Source of the DNA: Nilaparvata lugens | Lineage: Eukaryota; Arthropoda; Insecta; Hemiptera; Delphacidae | Assembly (NCBI RefSeq): GCF_014356525.2 | Contig: NC_052505.1 | Coordinates: 46,828,969 to 46,892,968 of the forward strand | Length of the DNA stretch: 64,000 nucleotides | Direction: 5' to 3' | Part shown: positions 1 through 8,869 of the stretch, one piece after another | How the letters are laid out: each line of letters starts with the position of its first letter | How positions within the stretch are numbered: position 1 is the first letter of the stretch | The notes under the pieces: model-generated | Databases searched by the model: none | Told to the model about the DNA's origin: nothing | The model's input: the letters and a program-made list of their open reading frames with translations, nothing else | Translations under genes and position numbers: made by a program

Positions 1-1
1 G

Positions 2-1771
2 ACTTACCCGCACTTCGAGCTCCCATTCACACTACAGACCGATGCGTCGGATTATGGACTTGGAGCCGTGTTGACTCAAGACATAGCTGGAGAAGAAAAG
101 GTCATAGCTTATGCGAGTCGGGGTCTGAAAGGACCTGAGCTTAGATATACCACTACTGAAAAGGAGTGTTTGGCGGTAATTTTTGCGCTAAGGAAATTTA
201 AACCCTACATTGAGGGTTATGAAACCACAGTAATAACTGATCATCAATCTCTGAAATGGCTCCGAGCCATACCTAATCCAACAGGGAGGATTGCTAGGTG
301 GATCATGGAGATGCAACAATATGAATTAACAATTAAATATCGAAGGGGAAAATTTAATATGGTCCCTGATGCTCTGTCTCGTGGCCCATTGACTGAGCAA
401 GACGATCTCGAGTCTACTCAACCCGAGAAACAGGTAATACCAGTCAGTATTGACCGTGAACAAGATGATAATTGGACTCGTAAGATAAAAAAAGGCCTTA
501 CTGAGACACCCGAAAAATATTCGGACTATGTGGTGAGAGACGGGCTGCTATATAGACATATATGGCCACAGAGACAAGTACCAGACGGTCAACACAGTGA
601 TCATTGGAAATTATGTGTACCTCGTGATTGCCGTCTTAAAATAATGAATTACAACCATGATGCCCCCACAGCAGGACACCAAGGTATATATCGAACATAC
701 GATAGAATAGCTCGATCATACTACTGGCCAGGACTATACAAAGATGTAGCAAAGTACGTACGTGAGTGTAATGAATGTCTACGACATAAAGTAGAACAGA
801 AGGCACCATATGGCCAGATGGAAAATCCACGAAAAGTTCAACAGCCATGGGAAACGGTGAGTACCGATCTCATTGGTCCACTTCCTCGGTCAAAACGTGG
901 TAATCGATACCTTGTGGTCTTCCAGGACCAATTCACCAAATGGACTGAGGCCAAACCACTAGCTAAGGCCGATACTACAGCTGTTATTAGAGCTCTCAAC
1001 GAGTTAGTACTGAATAGATTCGGAGTACCACGACTTTTGATATGTGATAATGGGACTCAGTACACAAGTAAAACTTTTCGGTCTTTCTGTATAGATGCAG
1101 GAATCACACAGTTTTTTACTCCACCTTACACACCTAGCTGCAACCCTACTGAACGAATCAATCGTGTATTAAAGACCATGATACAAATTTATGTAGGCGA
1201 GAGTCATGCCGATTGGGACCGATACATAAATGAATTTTGTTTTGCAATAAATACCGCCGTCCATCAAAGCACAAAACATTCGCCATCTTATTTGAACTTT
1301 GGACGAGAATTACGTGCTCCGGGAACGATAATTCTTGAAGGGGATGACGACCCACGAAGAGAAGCCAGAGATAACAGCTTCCAGACCCAAGATAAAAGGA
1401 TAAAGATGTTAATACACTTACGAAAGATAGTGATTGACAATCTGGATGAAGCATATCGGGATACAAAACGCTACTACAATCTGAGGAGAAGGCCACTGAA
1501 ACTTGTACCTGGGCAAACGGTGTTCAAAAGAGAGTATCACCTCTCCTCTGGAGCTGACCAATTTGCAGCAAAATTAGCGCCCAAGTTTTCGGGACCTCAT
1601 AAGGTGATACAGATGTTAAGCCCAACAGTAGTGAGATTACAAACAATCAAGGGGAAAACTGTTACAGTACATATCAAAGATATTAAGCTTCTACCCCCTC
1701 TCGCAAATGAGGAAGATGAAGGGGAAGAGAAAGCCAATCCAATTGCGCTTCCAACCAGGCCGGTTGGTTAA
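2..1771 (+). CDS. pol: Ty3/gypsy pol, RNase H and integrase (5' partial)
   Basis: The frame is open from the left window edge, so the protease and RT parts lie outside; the first ATG at 68 is internal. RNase H is seen as TDAS (Asp codon 41-43), TTEKECLAV and VITDHQSLKWL. The integrase zinc-binding module has its HHCC ligands between about 656 and 785. The integrase core DDE residues are at codons 866 (STDLIGP), 1045 (CDNGTQYTS) and 1151 (NPTERIN). A GPY/F-like stretch (FSGPHKVI) lies near 1590-1610. In this family RNase H removes the RNA of the RNA-DNA hybrid and integrase joins the cDNA to host DNA. The visible part has no frameshift or internal stop, so it could be a recent copy. The order RNase H then integrase is that of Metaviridae (Ty3/gypsy). 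The downstream ORF, polypurine tract and LTR are collinear with it. Confidence 0.93.
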   Translation, partial: TYPHFELPFTLQTDASDYGLGAVLTQDIAGEEKVIAYASRGLKGPELRYTTTEKECLAVIFALRKFKPYIEGYETTVITDHQSLKWLRAIPNPTGRIARWIMEMQQYELTIKYRRGKFNMVPDALSRGPLTEQDDLESTQPEKQVIPVSIDREQDDNWTRKIKKGLTETPEKYSDYVVRDGLLYRHIWPQRQVPDGQHSDHWKLCVPRDCRLKIMNYNHDAPTAGHQGIYRTYDRIARSYYWPGLYKDVAKYVRECNECLRHKVEQKAPYGQMENPRKVQQPWETVSTDLIGPLPRSKRGNRYLVVFQDQFTKWTEAKPLAKADTTAVIRALNELVLNRFGVPRLLICDNGTQYTSKTFRSFCIDAGITQFFTPPYTPSCNPTERINRVLKTMIQIYVGESHADWDRYINEFCFAINTAVHQSTKHSPSYLNFGRELRAPGTIILEGDDDPRREARDNSFQTQDKRIKMLIHLRKIVIDNLDEAYRDTKRYYNLRRRPLKLVPGQTVFKREYHLSSGADQFAAKLAPKFSGPHKVIQMLSPTVVRLQTIKGKTVTVHIKDIKLLPPLANEEDEGEEKANPIALPTRPVG

Positions 1772-2186
1772 GCGGGTTGCCTATACTCACAATATACGGC
1801 GCAGTGGCTAGATACAGTACACGCTCATCTAGTTCAAGGTTCGCCCGAGAGATGGCGCGGGCTTCCACTCTGGAATCCTTTCTGAGTTGTATCTCGGAGA
1901 TTTGATAAAAACTTTACCTGAAAGGGGTGCAGTGAATTGCAATAACCCTAGTCTGTTTGAGATAAGGCTCACAAAATTGTTATTAGAAGATAAGCTGTTA
2001 TTTACCTGGTAAAGGTGAAAATAATTTAATTACTGAAGTCTTTATCCCCTCCAATACATCGTTGAACACAATAACTATTGCATTTACCCCCATTTTGAAA
2101 CCTAGGTGGTGGGGGTTACTGATAGTGAATTGAAGTGGCTAGTAATCTTCAATTATTTAGTCAGTTGAGTAGAACTACTTGTCAAG
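1772..2186 (+). other. inter-ORF region of the gypsy-type element
   Basis: This stretch lies between the pol stop and the next ORF and carries no coding frame I can support. Its position would suit a leader or splice acceptor for the downstream ORF, but I see no clear acceptor site. Confidence 0.4.
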
Positions 2187-2939
2187 ATGCCATCTCATCG
2201 TTTGAACTTCCTTGATTCGTACCTACACCTTGTAGAGAAGAGAGCTCGAGACCGCTGTAGGGGTTATAGCCGGTTTCAGAGCTTGAAAACAAGACATTGG
2301 CAACAACAACCCCGTGATTTGCGAGGTGCTCTCGCCAGAATCGGCCGACAGGGACTCTGGGCTGTTCCAATTCTAATTGACAGGAGGGTCGCAGTAGCAA
2401 TCATCGATCGCTTTCGGGAGGAAATCCATGGGTTCGACCCCTATAGAATCTTAGATGCAGATACTAGTCGAAGGCTGCTGAATATAGTAAGGGAGTATTT
2501 GGACCTCAAAAAAATTAAACGGGTACGACCGTACAGATTTGTGACATATCCATGCAGTGCCAGGAACGTCCCACGATGGCAAGTTGATCGTATGATCGCA
2601 TTTTGTGTGGAGGAGTTCCTTCAAGGGCGACAAATACGTCCTGGCACCAACCCTGAGGACATGACGCATCGGATACAATCATTATATCCAGAATTGCCTC
2701 TTCCCCGAGAATCAACATCAACTGTATGTCAGATCGAGGAATCACCACAAGCGGGAGGACAAGGAACCCCGTCCCTTCAAACATCACCACCGCTATGTAC
2801 AGTTGAGGCACTACCACCCCTCGTGTCACCAATTCCCACAGACGAGGAAGATGCCTTCCTCGAAGGAGGAGGGATCCAGTTTTCTGCAACCGAGTATCGA
2901 CGCCTGGTAAGCGCAAACGGGCTGGCAAGCCACGTATAA
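2187..2939 (+). CDS. unidentified third ORF of the gypsy-type element
   Basis: A 250-residue frame follows pol by 415 bp and ends 229 bp before the LTR, the position where errantiviruses carry env. It does not look like env: I see no signal peptide, no membrane segment and no cysteine-rich ectodomain. The first 150 residues are strongly basic (for example KRARDRCRGYSRFQ and LKKIKRVRPYRF). The last 90 are rich in Pro, Ser, Thr and acidic residues. I do not recognise the family. The start ATG at 2187 is the first in frame and fits a plain insect context. A second frame (-1) overlapping its end is conserved in the neighbouring element, so the true C-terminus may differ from the one read here. 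It could be a nucleic-acid-binding accessory protein, but that is inferred from charge only. Confidence 0.55.
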   Translation: MPSHRLNFLDSYLHLVEKRARDRCRGYSRFQSLKTRHWQQQPRDLRGALARIGRQGLWAVPILIDRRVAVAIIDRFREEIHGFDPYRILDADTSRRLLNIVREYLDLKKIKRVRPYRFVTYPCSARNVPRWQVDRMIAFCVEEFLQGRQIRPGTNPEDMTHRIQSLYPELPLPRESTSTVCQIEESPQAGGQGTPSLQTSPPLCTVEALPPLVSPIPTDEEDAFLEGGGIQFSATEYRRLVSANGLASHV

Positions 2940-2992
2940 AGATCCAATTACCGGATGGACGACGTAAATATGTGCCCATAGATCAGGCATAG
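2807..2992 (+). other. conserved basic tail in the -1 frame of the third ORF
   Basis: The -1 frame is open from about 2807 to the TAG at 2990-2992 and encodes a basic tail containing STPGKRKRAGKPRIK. The minus-strand element (6651-8048) encodes nearly the same tail in frame with its protease ORF. In the roughly 68-bp core I aligned by eye there are about eight substitutions. About five of these are silent, which points to past selection on this frame. A purine run (GAAGGAGGAGGG, about 2863-2874) sits where the frames would have to change. Either an indel separated the tail from the ORF, or the tail is read by frameshifting. Confidence 0.5.
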
Positions 2993-3006
2993 ATGATGCC
3001 TATAGG

Positions 3007-3125
3007 CAGTGGCATACACCTCTAAAGGTGATGCCTGAGCGGCATACACCTCTTAAGGTGATGCCTGAGAAGGTGTACACCTCTTAAGGTGATGCCTAGA
3101 TGGCTCACGCCTTTTAAGGTGGTGC
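3007..3125 (+). repeat. imperfect ~30-bp tandem repeats with internal palindromes
   Basis: About four units are built around GGCATACACCTCTTAAGGTG (first three good, last one diverged). Each contains a near-palindrome CACCTYTTAAGGTG. The same block, with fewer units, lies just inside the 3' LTR of the minus-strand element (about 6652-6740), where it also codes for TPLKVMP-type repeats at the end of the ORF. Confidence 0.75.
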
Positions 3126-3154
3126 CATAGAGGGCTCCGAACACCCCCCCCCCC

Positions 3155-3168
3155 AAGTAGGAGTGGGG
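3155..3168 (+). promoter_or_regulatory. polypurine tract of the plus-strand element
   Basis: AAGTAGGAGTGGGG abuts the LTR start TGTCAC and is preceded by a run of C. This is the expected primer site for plus-strand DNA synthesis. An identical tract lies at 6609-6622 on the minus strand next to the second element. Confidence 0.8.
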
Positions 3169-3353
3169 TGTCACAAAGTAAAATTGTGACGAGAAAATAA
3201 TAAATAATATTATTGAAAGACGCTCGGCTATCAGCAATGCTAGCCGACCGCGGAGATAAGGGAGGTACCGATGGCGCACCATCTTCCGCGCATCAAGACG
3301 ATTTCCACCGCCTCTGGCGGCGGCTCAACTCCATCCCCTCCACTTTGGGGGAG

Positions 3354-3361
3354 TATTTAAA
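3354..3361 (+). promoter_or_regulatory. TATA-like box in LTR
   Basis: TATTTAAA lies about 185 bp into the LTR, downstream of a GC-rich stretch, and is conserved in the LTR at 5208-6608 (about 6415-6426, minus). It is the best candidate core promoter of the element. It is deleted in the LTR at 8870-10337. Confidence 0.6.
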
Positions 3362-3504
3362 GGCCGGACGAGCCCCAGACCACAGCATTCCGCTCACAAC
3401 CTTCCTGCTCCTGGTACAGCGGCCCGTTGGCTGCCGTACGTCCCGACCTCCTGCCCTGGTACAGCGGCCCGTTGGCTGCCGTACGTCCCTGACCTCCCAT
3501 CTCC

Positions 3505-4620
3505 CTAGGGCACAGCGGACCGTTGTCTGCCGTCCCTGACCTCCCATCTCCTAGGGCACAGCGGACCGTTGTCTGCCGTCCCTGACCTCCCATCTCCCTA
3601 GGGCACAGCGGACCGTTGTCTGCCGTCCCTGTCCTCCATTTCCCCAGGGCACAGCGGACCGTTGTCTGCCGTCCCTGTCCTCCCATCTCCCTAGGGCACA
3701 GCGGACCGTTGTCTGCCGTCCCTGTCCTCCCATTTCCCCAGGGCACAGCGGACCGTTGTCTGCCGTCCCTGACCTCCCATCTCCCTAGGGCACAGCGGAC
3801 CGTTGTCTGCCGTCCCTGTCTCCCATTTCCCCAGGGCACAGCGGACCGTTGTCTGCCGTCCCTGACCTCCCATCACCCTAGGGCACAGCGGACCGTTGTC
3901 TGCCGTCCCTGTCCTCCATTTCCCCAGGGCACAGCGGACCGTTGTCTGCCGTCCCTATTCTTCCTTTTCCCCAGGGCACAGCGGACCGTTGTCTGCCGTC
4001 CCTATTCTTCCTTTTCCCCAGGGCACAGCGGACCGTTGTCTGCCGTCCCTGTCCTCCCATTTCCCCAGGGCACAGCGGACCGTTGTCTGCCGTCCCTGAC
4101 CTCCTATTCTTCCTTTTCCCCAGGGCACAGCGGACCGTTGTCTGCCGTCCCTATTCTTCCTTCTCCCCAGGGCACAGCGGACCGTTGTCTGCCGTCCCTA
4201 TTCTTCCTTCTCCCCAGGGCACAGCGGACCGTTGTCTGCCGTCCCTATTCTTCCTTTTCCCCAGGGCACAGCGGACCGTTGTCTGCCGTCCCTATTCTTC
4301 CTTCTCCCCAGGGCACAGCGGACCGTTGTCTGCCGTCCCTATTCTTCCTTCTCCCCAGGGCACAGCGGACCGTTGTCTGCCGTCCCTATTCTTCCTTCTC
4401 CCCAGGGCACAGCGGACCGTTGTCTGCCGTCCCTATTCTTCTTCTCCCCAGGGCACAGCGGACCGTTGTCTGCCGTCCCTATTCTTCCTTCTCCCCAGGG
4501 CACAGCGGACCGTTGTCTGCCGTCCCTATTCTTCTTCTCCCCAGGGCACAGCGGACCGTTGTCTGCCGTCCCTATTCTTCCTTCTCCCCAGGGCACAGCG
4601 GACCGTTGTCTGCCGTCCCT
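3505..4620 (+). repeat. LTR minisatellite, 24 copies of a 46-47 bp unit
   Basis: The core GCGGACCGTTGTCTGCCGTC occurs 24 times, separated by a variable pyrimidine-rich spacer (GACCTCCCATCTCCCTA or ATTCTTCCTTCTCCCCA types). Two diverged units with CGGCCCGTTGGCTGCCGTAC precede them from about 3415. The two spacer types are grouped, the second dominating toward the 3' side, which suggests stepwise local expansion. The array lacks stops in several frames, so it produces long meaningless reading frames. Confidence 0.92.
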
Positions 4621-4902
4621 ATCCTTTCTGTCCTTCCTTTTCCTACTCCACTGGAGCGGAACCGAGGCCGTAAGGCCGATACAAAATTACATCAAAGTGG
4701 TGTCAACAGAGAAGAGAGCGACCTTCACGCCGTCAGAAGCACCAGGAGGTGCTGTTCACGCCAGCTGAGGAACAAAGAAGAAGGAAGAGGAACTTCGACT
4801 TGCCTCCTTTCCCCGCCCACATTACGACTGAGCGAAGTCATCCAGGAGCAACACCTGGGTATCAATCACCCACCTCTGAAGCTACTCAGGGTGTACGTGA
4901 TA

Positions 4903-5207
4903 GAACATATGAACATATGAACATATGAACATATGAACATATGAACATATAAACATATAAACATAAAAACATATAAACATATGAACATATGAACATATAA
5001 GCATATAAACATATAAACATATAAACATATAAACATATAAACATATAAACATATAACATATAAACATATAAACATATAAACATATAACATATAAACATAT
5101 AAACAGATAAACATATAAACATATAAACATATAAACATTTAAACATATAAACATATAACATATAAACATATAAACATATAAACATATAAACATATAAACA
5201 TATAAAC
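4903..5207. repeat. 8-bp satellite (GAACATAT / AAACATAT)n
   Basis: Tandem 8-mers, GAACATAT grading into AAACATAT with some 7-bp units, fill the gap between two oppositely oriented LTRs. The array resumes at 10338 after the minus-strand element, so that element inserted into a pre-existing array. Confidence 0.93.
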
Positions 5208-6608
5208 TATCACGTACACCCTGAGTAGCTTCAGAGGTGGGTGATTGATACCCAGGTGTTGCTCCTGGATGACTTCGCTCAGTCGTAATGTGGGCGGGGT
5301 AAGGAGGCAAGTCGAAGTTCCTCTTCCTTCTTTGTGCCTCAGCTGGCGTGAACAGCACCTCCTGGTGCTTCTGACGGCGTGAAGGTCGCTCTCTTCTCTG
5401 ATGACACCACTTTGATGTAATTTTGTATCGGCCTTACGGCCTCGGTTCCGCTCCAGTGGAGTAGGAAAAGGAAGGACAGACAGGATAGGGACGGCAGACA
5501 ACGGTCCGCTGTGCCCTGGGGAAAAGGAAGAATAGGGACGGCAGACAACGGTCCGCTGTGCCCTGGGGGGAATGGAAGGTCAGGGACGGCAGACAACGGT
5601 CCGCTGTGCCCTGGGGAAAAGGGAGAATAGGGACGGCAGACAACGGTCCGCTGTGCCCTGGGGAGAAGGAAGAATAGGGACGGCAGACAACGGTCCGCTG
5701 TGCCCTGGGGAAATGGAGGACAGGGACGGCAGACAACGGTCCGCTGTGCCCTAGGAGATGGGAGGACAGGGACGGCAGACAACGGTCCGCTGTGTCCTGG
5801 GGGAATGGAAGGTCAGGGACGGCAGACAACGGTCCGCTGTGCCCTGGGGAAAAGGGAGGACAGGGACGGCAGACAACGGTCCGCTGTGCCCTAAGGAGAT
5901 GTGAGGACAGGGACGGCAGACAACGGTCCTCTGTGCCCCGGGGGGAATGGAAGGTCAGGGACGGCAGACAACGGTCCGCTGTGCCCTGGGGAAATGGGAG
6001 GACAGGGACGGCAGACAACGGTCCGCTGTGCCCTGGGGAATGGAAGTCAGGGACGGCAGACAACGGTCCGCTGTTCCCTGGGGAAATGGGAGGACAGGGA
6101 CGGCAGACAACGGTCCGCTGTGCCCTAGGGAGATGGGAGGTCAGGGACGGCAGACAACGGTCCGCTGTGCCCTGGGGAAATGGGAGGACAGGGACGGCAG
6201 ACAACGGTCCGCTGTGCCCTAGGGTGATGGGAGGTCAGGGACGGCAGACAACGGTCCGCTGTGCCCTGGGGAAATGGAAGGTCAGGGACGGCAGACAACG
6301 GTCCGCTGTGCCCTAGGGTGATGGGAGGTCAGGGACGTACGGCAGCCAACGGGCCGCTGTACCAGGAGCAGGAAGGTTTGTGAGCGGAATGCTGTGGTCT
6401 GGGGCTCGTCCGGCCTTTAAATACTCCCCCAAAGTGGAGGGGATGGAGTTGAGCCGCCGCCAGAGGCGGTGGAAATCGTCTTGATGCGTGGAAGATGGTG
6501 CGCCATCAGTACCTCCCTTATCTCCGCGGTCGGCTAGCATTGCTGATAGCCGAGCGTCTTTCAATAATATTATTTATTATTTTCTCGTCACAATTTTACT
6601 TTGTGACA
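5208..6608 (-). repeat. 3' LTR of the minus-strand element
   Basis: This 1401-bp LTR has the same termini as the other two (TGTCAC...GTGATA read on the minus strand). It retains the TATA-like region (about 6415-6426). It holds 18 minisatellite units plus one diverged unit. Confidence 0.88.
5488..6335 (-). repeat. LTR minisatellite, 18 copies
   Basis: Reverse-complement copies of the 46-47 bp unit (core GACGGCAGACAACGGTCCGC) are followed by one diverged unit at about 6337-6362. Copy number and spacer order differ from the partner LTR of the same element. Confidence 0.92.
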
Positions 6609-6622
6609 CCCCACTCCTACTT
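6609..6622 (-). promoter_or_regulatory. polypurine tract of the minus-strand element
   Basis: Read on the minus strand this is AAGTAGGAGTGGGG directly before the LTR, identical to the tract at 3155-3168. Confidence 0.8.
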
Positions 6623-6650
6623 GGGGGGGGGGGGGGGTGTTCGGAGCCCT

Positions 6651-8048
6651 CTATGGCACCACCTTAAAAGGCGTGAGCCATCTAGGCATCACCTTAAGAG
6701 GTGTACACCTCCCAGGCATCACCTTTGGAGGTGTATGCCACTCACTATGATCATCATCTACACCCGGTCCACCAGGTACATATTTACATCGTCCATCTGG
6801 AAATTGGACTTTTATGCGTGGCTTGCCAGCCCGTTTACGCTTACCAGGTGTTGAGACTCGGTGACACAACACTGGATCCTTATTCCTTGAGAGTCCTGGT
6901 CTGGGATCCTGGGACTGTGAGACTACTTCCTTGATGGTCAAAGACTGTGTTGGCTCTTCTACAACCATATCAATGGGGGGTGATACTAACTTTTCCACAT
7001 CACTCTCGGAGCTACCACTTGTATTGGTGGCTGGGGCATGAATCGTGGCCTGCGGTTCATACTCAGTCATCTCATCCCTGTGATCCATCACAATGTTGCC
7101 CCAGGATTCTTGCCTTGGAATATATGACATCTCTGCCTTTCTATCAATCAAGGCATTGGGTTCGACTCTGTTCAAACCAAACTGCTTGAATATCCTTTTG
7201 TCGCGATCCTTGTTGTCCTGAGATTCGGATTGTACAGCTGATATTGTTGGGACTGCTGTTGTCTTAGTCCCCAATAAGAGAGATCGCGACATTATTAGCA
7301 GACTTGTAGGATTCAGTTGGGGAGGATCCCACTCTACCTCTCTCGTGAATGTGTGAATATTCACCCTGTTTTCACGCATAAACTCCATGCCTAATAGCAA
7401 CTCTTGTCCAAGTCCATCCAGTATAGACGCCACTAGTGGAACTGTGATTGCTCCTATAGTGACATTAGTTGTCAGCTTCCCATGTAATGGGGTAGATCGT
7501 CCATCAGCTAATATCGCGTGGTGATGAGTTGGTATCTTCCTTATCATCCCTATTTTTTGGAGAACTTCATAAAGCTCATTACTCATATAATTAGCTTCAG
7601 CGCCACTATCTAGCAATGCCCGACACTTTTTACCACCGATTGTCACAGTAATAAATAGTCTGTTGTCCCTTGATGACTCTTCAATCACAGGAATCCTGTG
7701 TGCCGTTCGCATCACTGCTGTCTTGTTTGGAATCTTATTCTCCTTTTGCTCATCACAGGCACATTCCAGTGCTCTCTTCCCGCACCTTTTACATGGCAGG
7801 ATTTCGGGACAGTTTGATCTCCAGTGCCCCGGTCTCTTGTATTGCCCACACATGGGTTCAGACTCACTAAGAGATGGTCTGTTACTAGTAGGGGTTATAA
7901 CTGTCTCAACCTTGAGCCTTGTAATCTTTTTCGTGTCCTCAATCATGTGAACTCTCGAATTCTGTCTATTCTGTTTCTCCTCTGCCTTTATTTGTTCATA
8001 CTCCCTCGCGAATTTTTCCAATTCGTTGATACTATGAACATCTGATTG
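6651..8048 (-). CDS. zinc-knuckle and aspartic protease ORF with basic tail
   Basis: This 465-codon frame continues directly after the gag stop in the same frame. Near the N-terminus is a nucleocapsid-like cysteine region. In the first knuckle (CGQYKRPGHWRSNC) the second Cys ligand is Tyr, codon 7839-7841; a second cluster (CKRCGKRALECAC) follows. A retropepsin motif, ALLDSGAEANYM, places the catalytic Asp at codon 7608-7610, and LLGMEFMREN lies downstream. A protease of this type would cut the Gag precursor. The last ~190 residues have no recognised domain. They end in the basic tail shared with the plus-strand element and TPLKVMP-type repeats. RT does not follow, so the element cannot copy itself. 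Confidence 0.82.
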   Translation of the reverse strand, partial: QSDVHSINELEKFAREYEQIKAEEKQNRQNSRVHMIEDTKKITRLKVETVITPTSNRPSLSESEPMCGQYKRPGHWRSNCPEILPCKRCGKRALECACDEQKENKIPNKTAVMRTAHRIPVIEESSRDNRLFITVTIGGKKCRALLDSGAEANYMSNELYEVLQKIGMIRKIPTHHHAILADGRSTPLHGKLTTNVTIGAITVPLVASILDGLGQELLLGMEFMRENRVNIHTFTREVEWDPPQLNPTSLLIMSRSLLLGTKTTAVPTISAVQSESQDNKDRDKRIFKQFGLNRVEPNALIDRKAEMSYIPRQESWGNIVMDHRDEMTEYEPQATIHAPATNTSGSSESDVEKLVSPPIDMVVEEPTQSLTIKEVVSQSQDPRPGLSRNKDPVLCHRVSTPGKRKRAGKPRIKVQFPDGRCKYVPGGPGVDDDHSEWHTPPKVMPGRCTPLKVMPRWLTPFKVVP

Positions 8049-8822
8049 TCAAATATACAATTTGTACCGTGGGAGGAGATTCTTATACACTCTCTGTAAT
8101 TTATTTTCGTCTGTGAAACCTCCTCGTCGCCTCATGAGTGTCAGTACATCTTCGAGAAATTCGTCAAACAATTCACCTTCCCTTTGCTTCCTTGCCTGAA
8201 TTAGATTCTCGAGGTCCTCCTCATAGGTAAGTGGGTAGTAGCGTGATCTGAAATCTGTCACAAAATTGTCCCATGATTTCCACTGGTCACGACGATTACG
8301 CATCCATAGAGTAGCTTTACCAACCAGTAATTCAGGCAGCGCGACTAGTAGCTGGTTGCCAGTGAGCCCATAGGCTTGTTGTAGCTCGTCTAGCCTTTCC
8401 AAGAAGCTGGGAGCATCTGATTGGCCGTCGAATGACAGTCTCCAGCTTCTTACCTTGTCACATACCGCCCCTGGGTCCATGAGGGGGTTTGTGTTAATAT
8501 TGGTTCCAACCTCAGTATGGGTACCTGTCACCAAGTGTTTAGTTTCCCCACTGCTTCCGCTCATTATGCCGGGTCTTGGGCTGGGATAACGTACTGCCAT
8601 CTTCTTATGTTGTTCTACTAACAACTTTCTCAACTCAGCAAGTGTTCCAGATGACACTATGCCCCAATCTTGTAGAAGATTAAATGCTTCATCCTTTTTC
8701 AATCTATAGATCCAGGAAAATCTGGGGTCGGCTATCACCTTGGGGTTTATGTCCTCGACCGACTGACCCTCTATCAGCTCCTGGTGCTGAGCATCTGAAT
8801 CAGCCTCGCCTTGTTCACTCAT
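8049..8822 (-). CDS. gag: retrotransposon gag (capsid)
   Basis: This is a 257-residue frame from the ATG at 8822 (MSEQGEADSD) to a TGA at 8049-8051. The frame is open further upstream through the primer binding site into the LTR. I chose the first ATG after the primer site because translation from the LTR is unlikely. The C-terminal half has the Retrotrans_gag pattern: LVGKATLWMRNRRDQWKSW, then FRSRYYP, then a QREGELFDEFLEDV segment. Its role would be the particle shell that packages element RNA. The TGA that ends it is followed in the same frame by the protease ORF, so a single stop separates capsid from nucleocapsid and protease. This could be a decayed fusion or a readthrough arrangement. 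Confidence 0.82.
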   Translation of the reverse strand: MSEQGEADSDAQHQELIEGQSVEDINPKVIADPRFSWIYRLKKDEAFNLLQDWGIVSSGTLAELRKLLVEQHKKMAVRYPSPRPGIMSGSSGETKHLVTGTHTEVGTNINTNPLMDPGAVCDKVRSWRLSFDGQSDAPSFLERLDELQQAYGLTGNQLLVALPELLVGKATLWMRNRRDQWKSWDNFVTDFRSRYYPLTYEEDLENLIQARKQREGELFDEFLEDVLTLMRRRGGFTDENKLQRVYKNLLPRYKLYI

Positions 8823-8848
8823 GATGATTCTTACTTCGTTGCCTCGTG

Positions 8849-8866
8849 CCCCAAGTGCGGGCGCCA
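8849..8866 (-). promoter_or_regulatory. tRNA primer binding site
   Basis: On the minus strand TGGCGCCCGCACTTGGGG begins 3 bases after the LTR end. The first eight bases match the 3' end of lysine tRNAs (known primers for gypsy-type elements); the remainder matches less well. Confidence 0.75.
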
Positions 8867-8869
8867 ATC

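Larger units (their letters stand above)
3169..4902 (+). repeat. 3' LTR of the plus-strand gypsy-type element
   Basis: The LTR starts TGTCACAAAG and ends GTGATA, an imperfect inverted terminus. It is bounded on the left by the polypurine tract and on the right by satellite DNA. The boundaries were set by comparison with the two other LTRs (5208-6608 and 8870-10337, both minus). It is 1734 bp long because it carries 24 copies of a minisatellite. A TATA-like site lies at 3354-3361. Confidence 0.88.

Noticed and set aside
2187..2939. Third ORF as env
   Set aside because: No signal peptide, membrane anchor or F-like motifs; left as unidentified.
3505..4620. Regularly spaced repeats that could suggest a CRISPR array
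   Set aside because: The spacers are near-identical and the array lies inside an insect LTR; no cas genes.
3616..4920. 434-residue open frame of PRAQRTVVCRPY-type repeats, and its mirror frames at 5434-6204 and 8831-10126
   Set aside because: It only translates the LTR minisatellite. Several frames on both strands are open equally, and frame changes follow unit-length variation.
4866..5358. MFICLYVYMFICLYVY-type frames (also 10306-10588)
   Set aside because: Translation of the 8-bp satellite in all frames; no start context or conservation.
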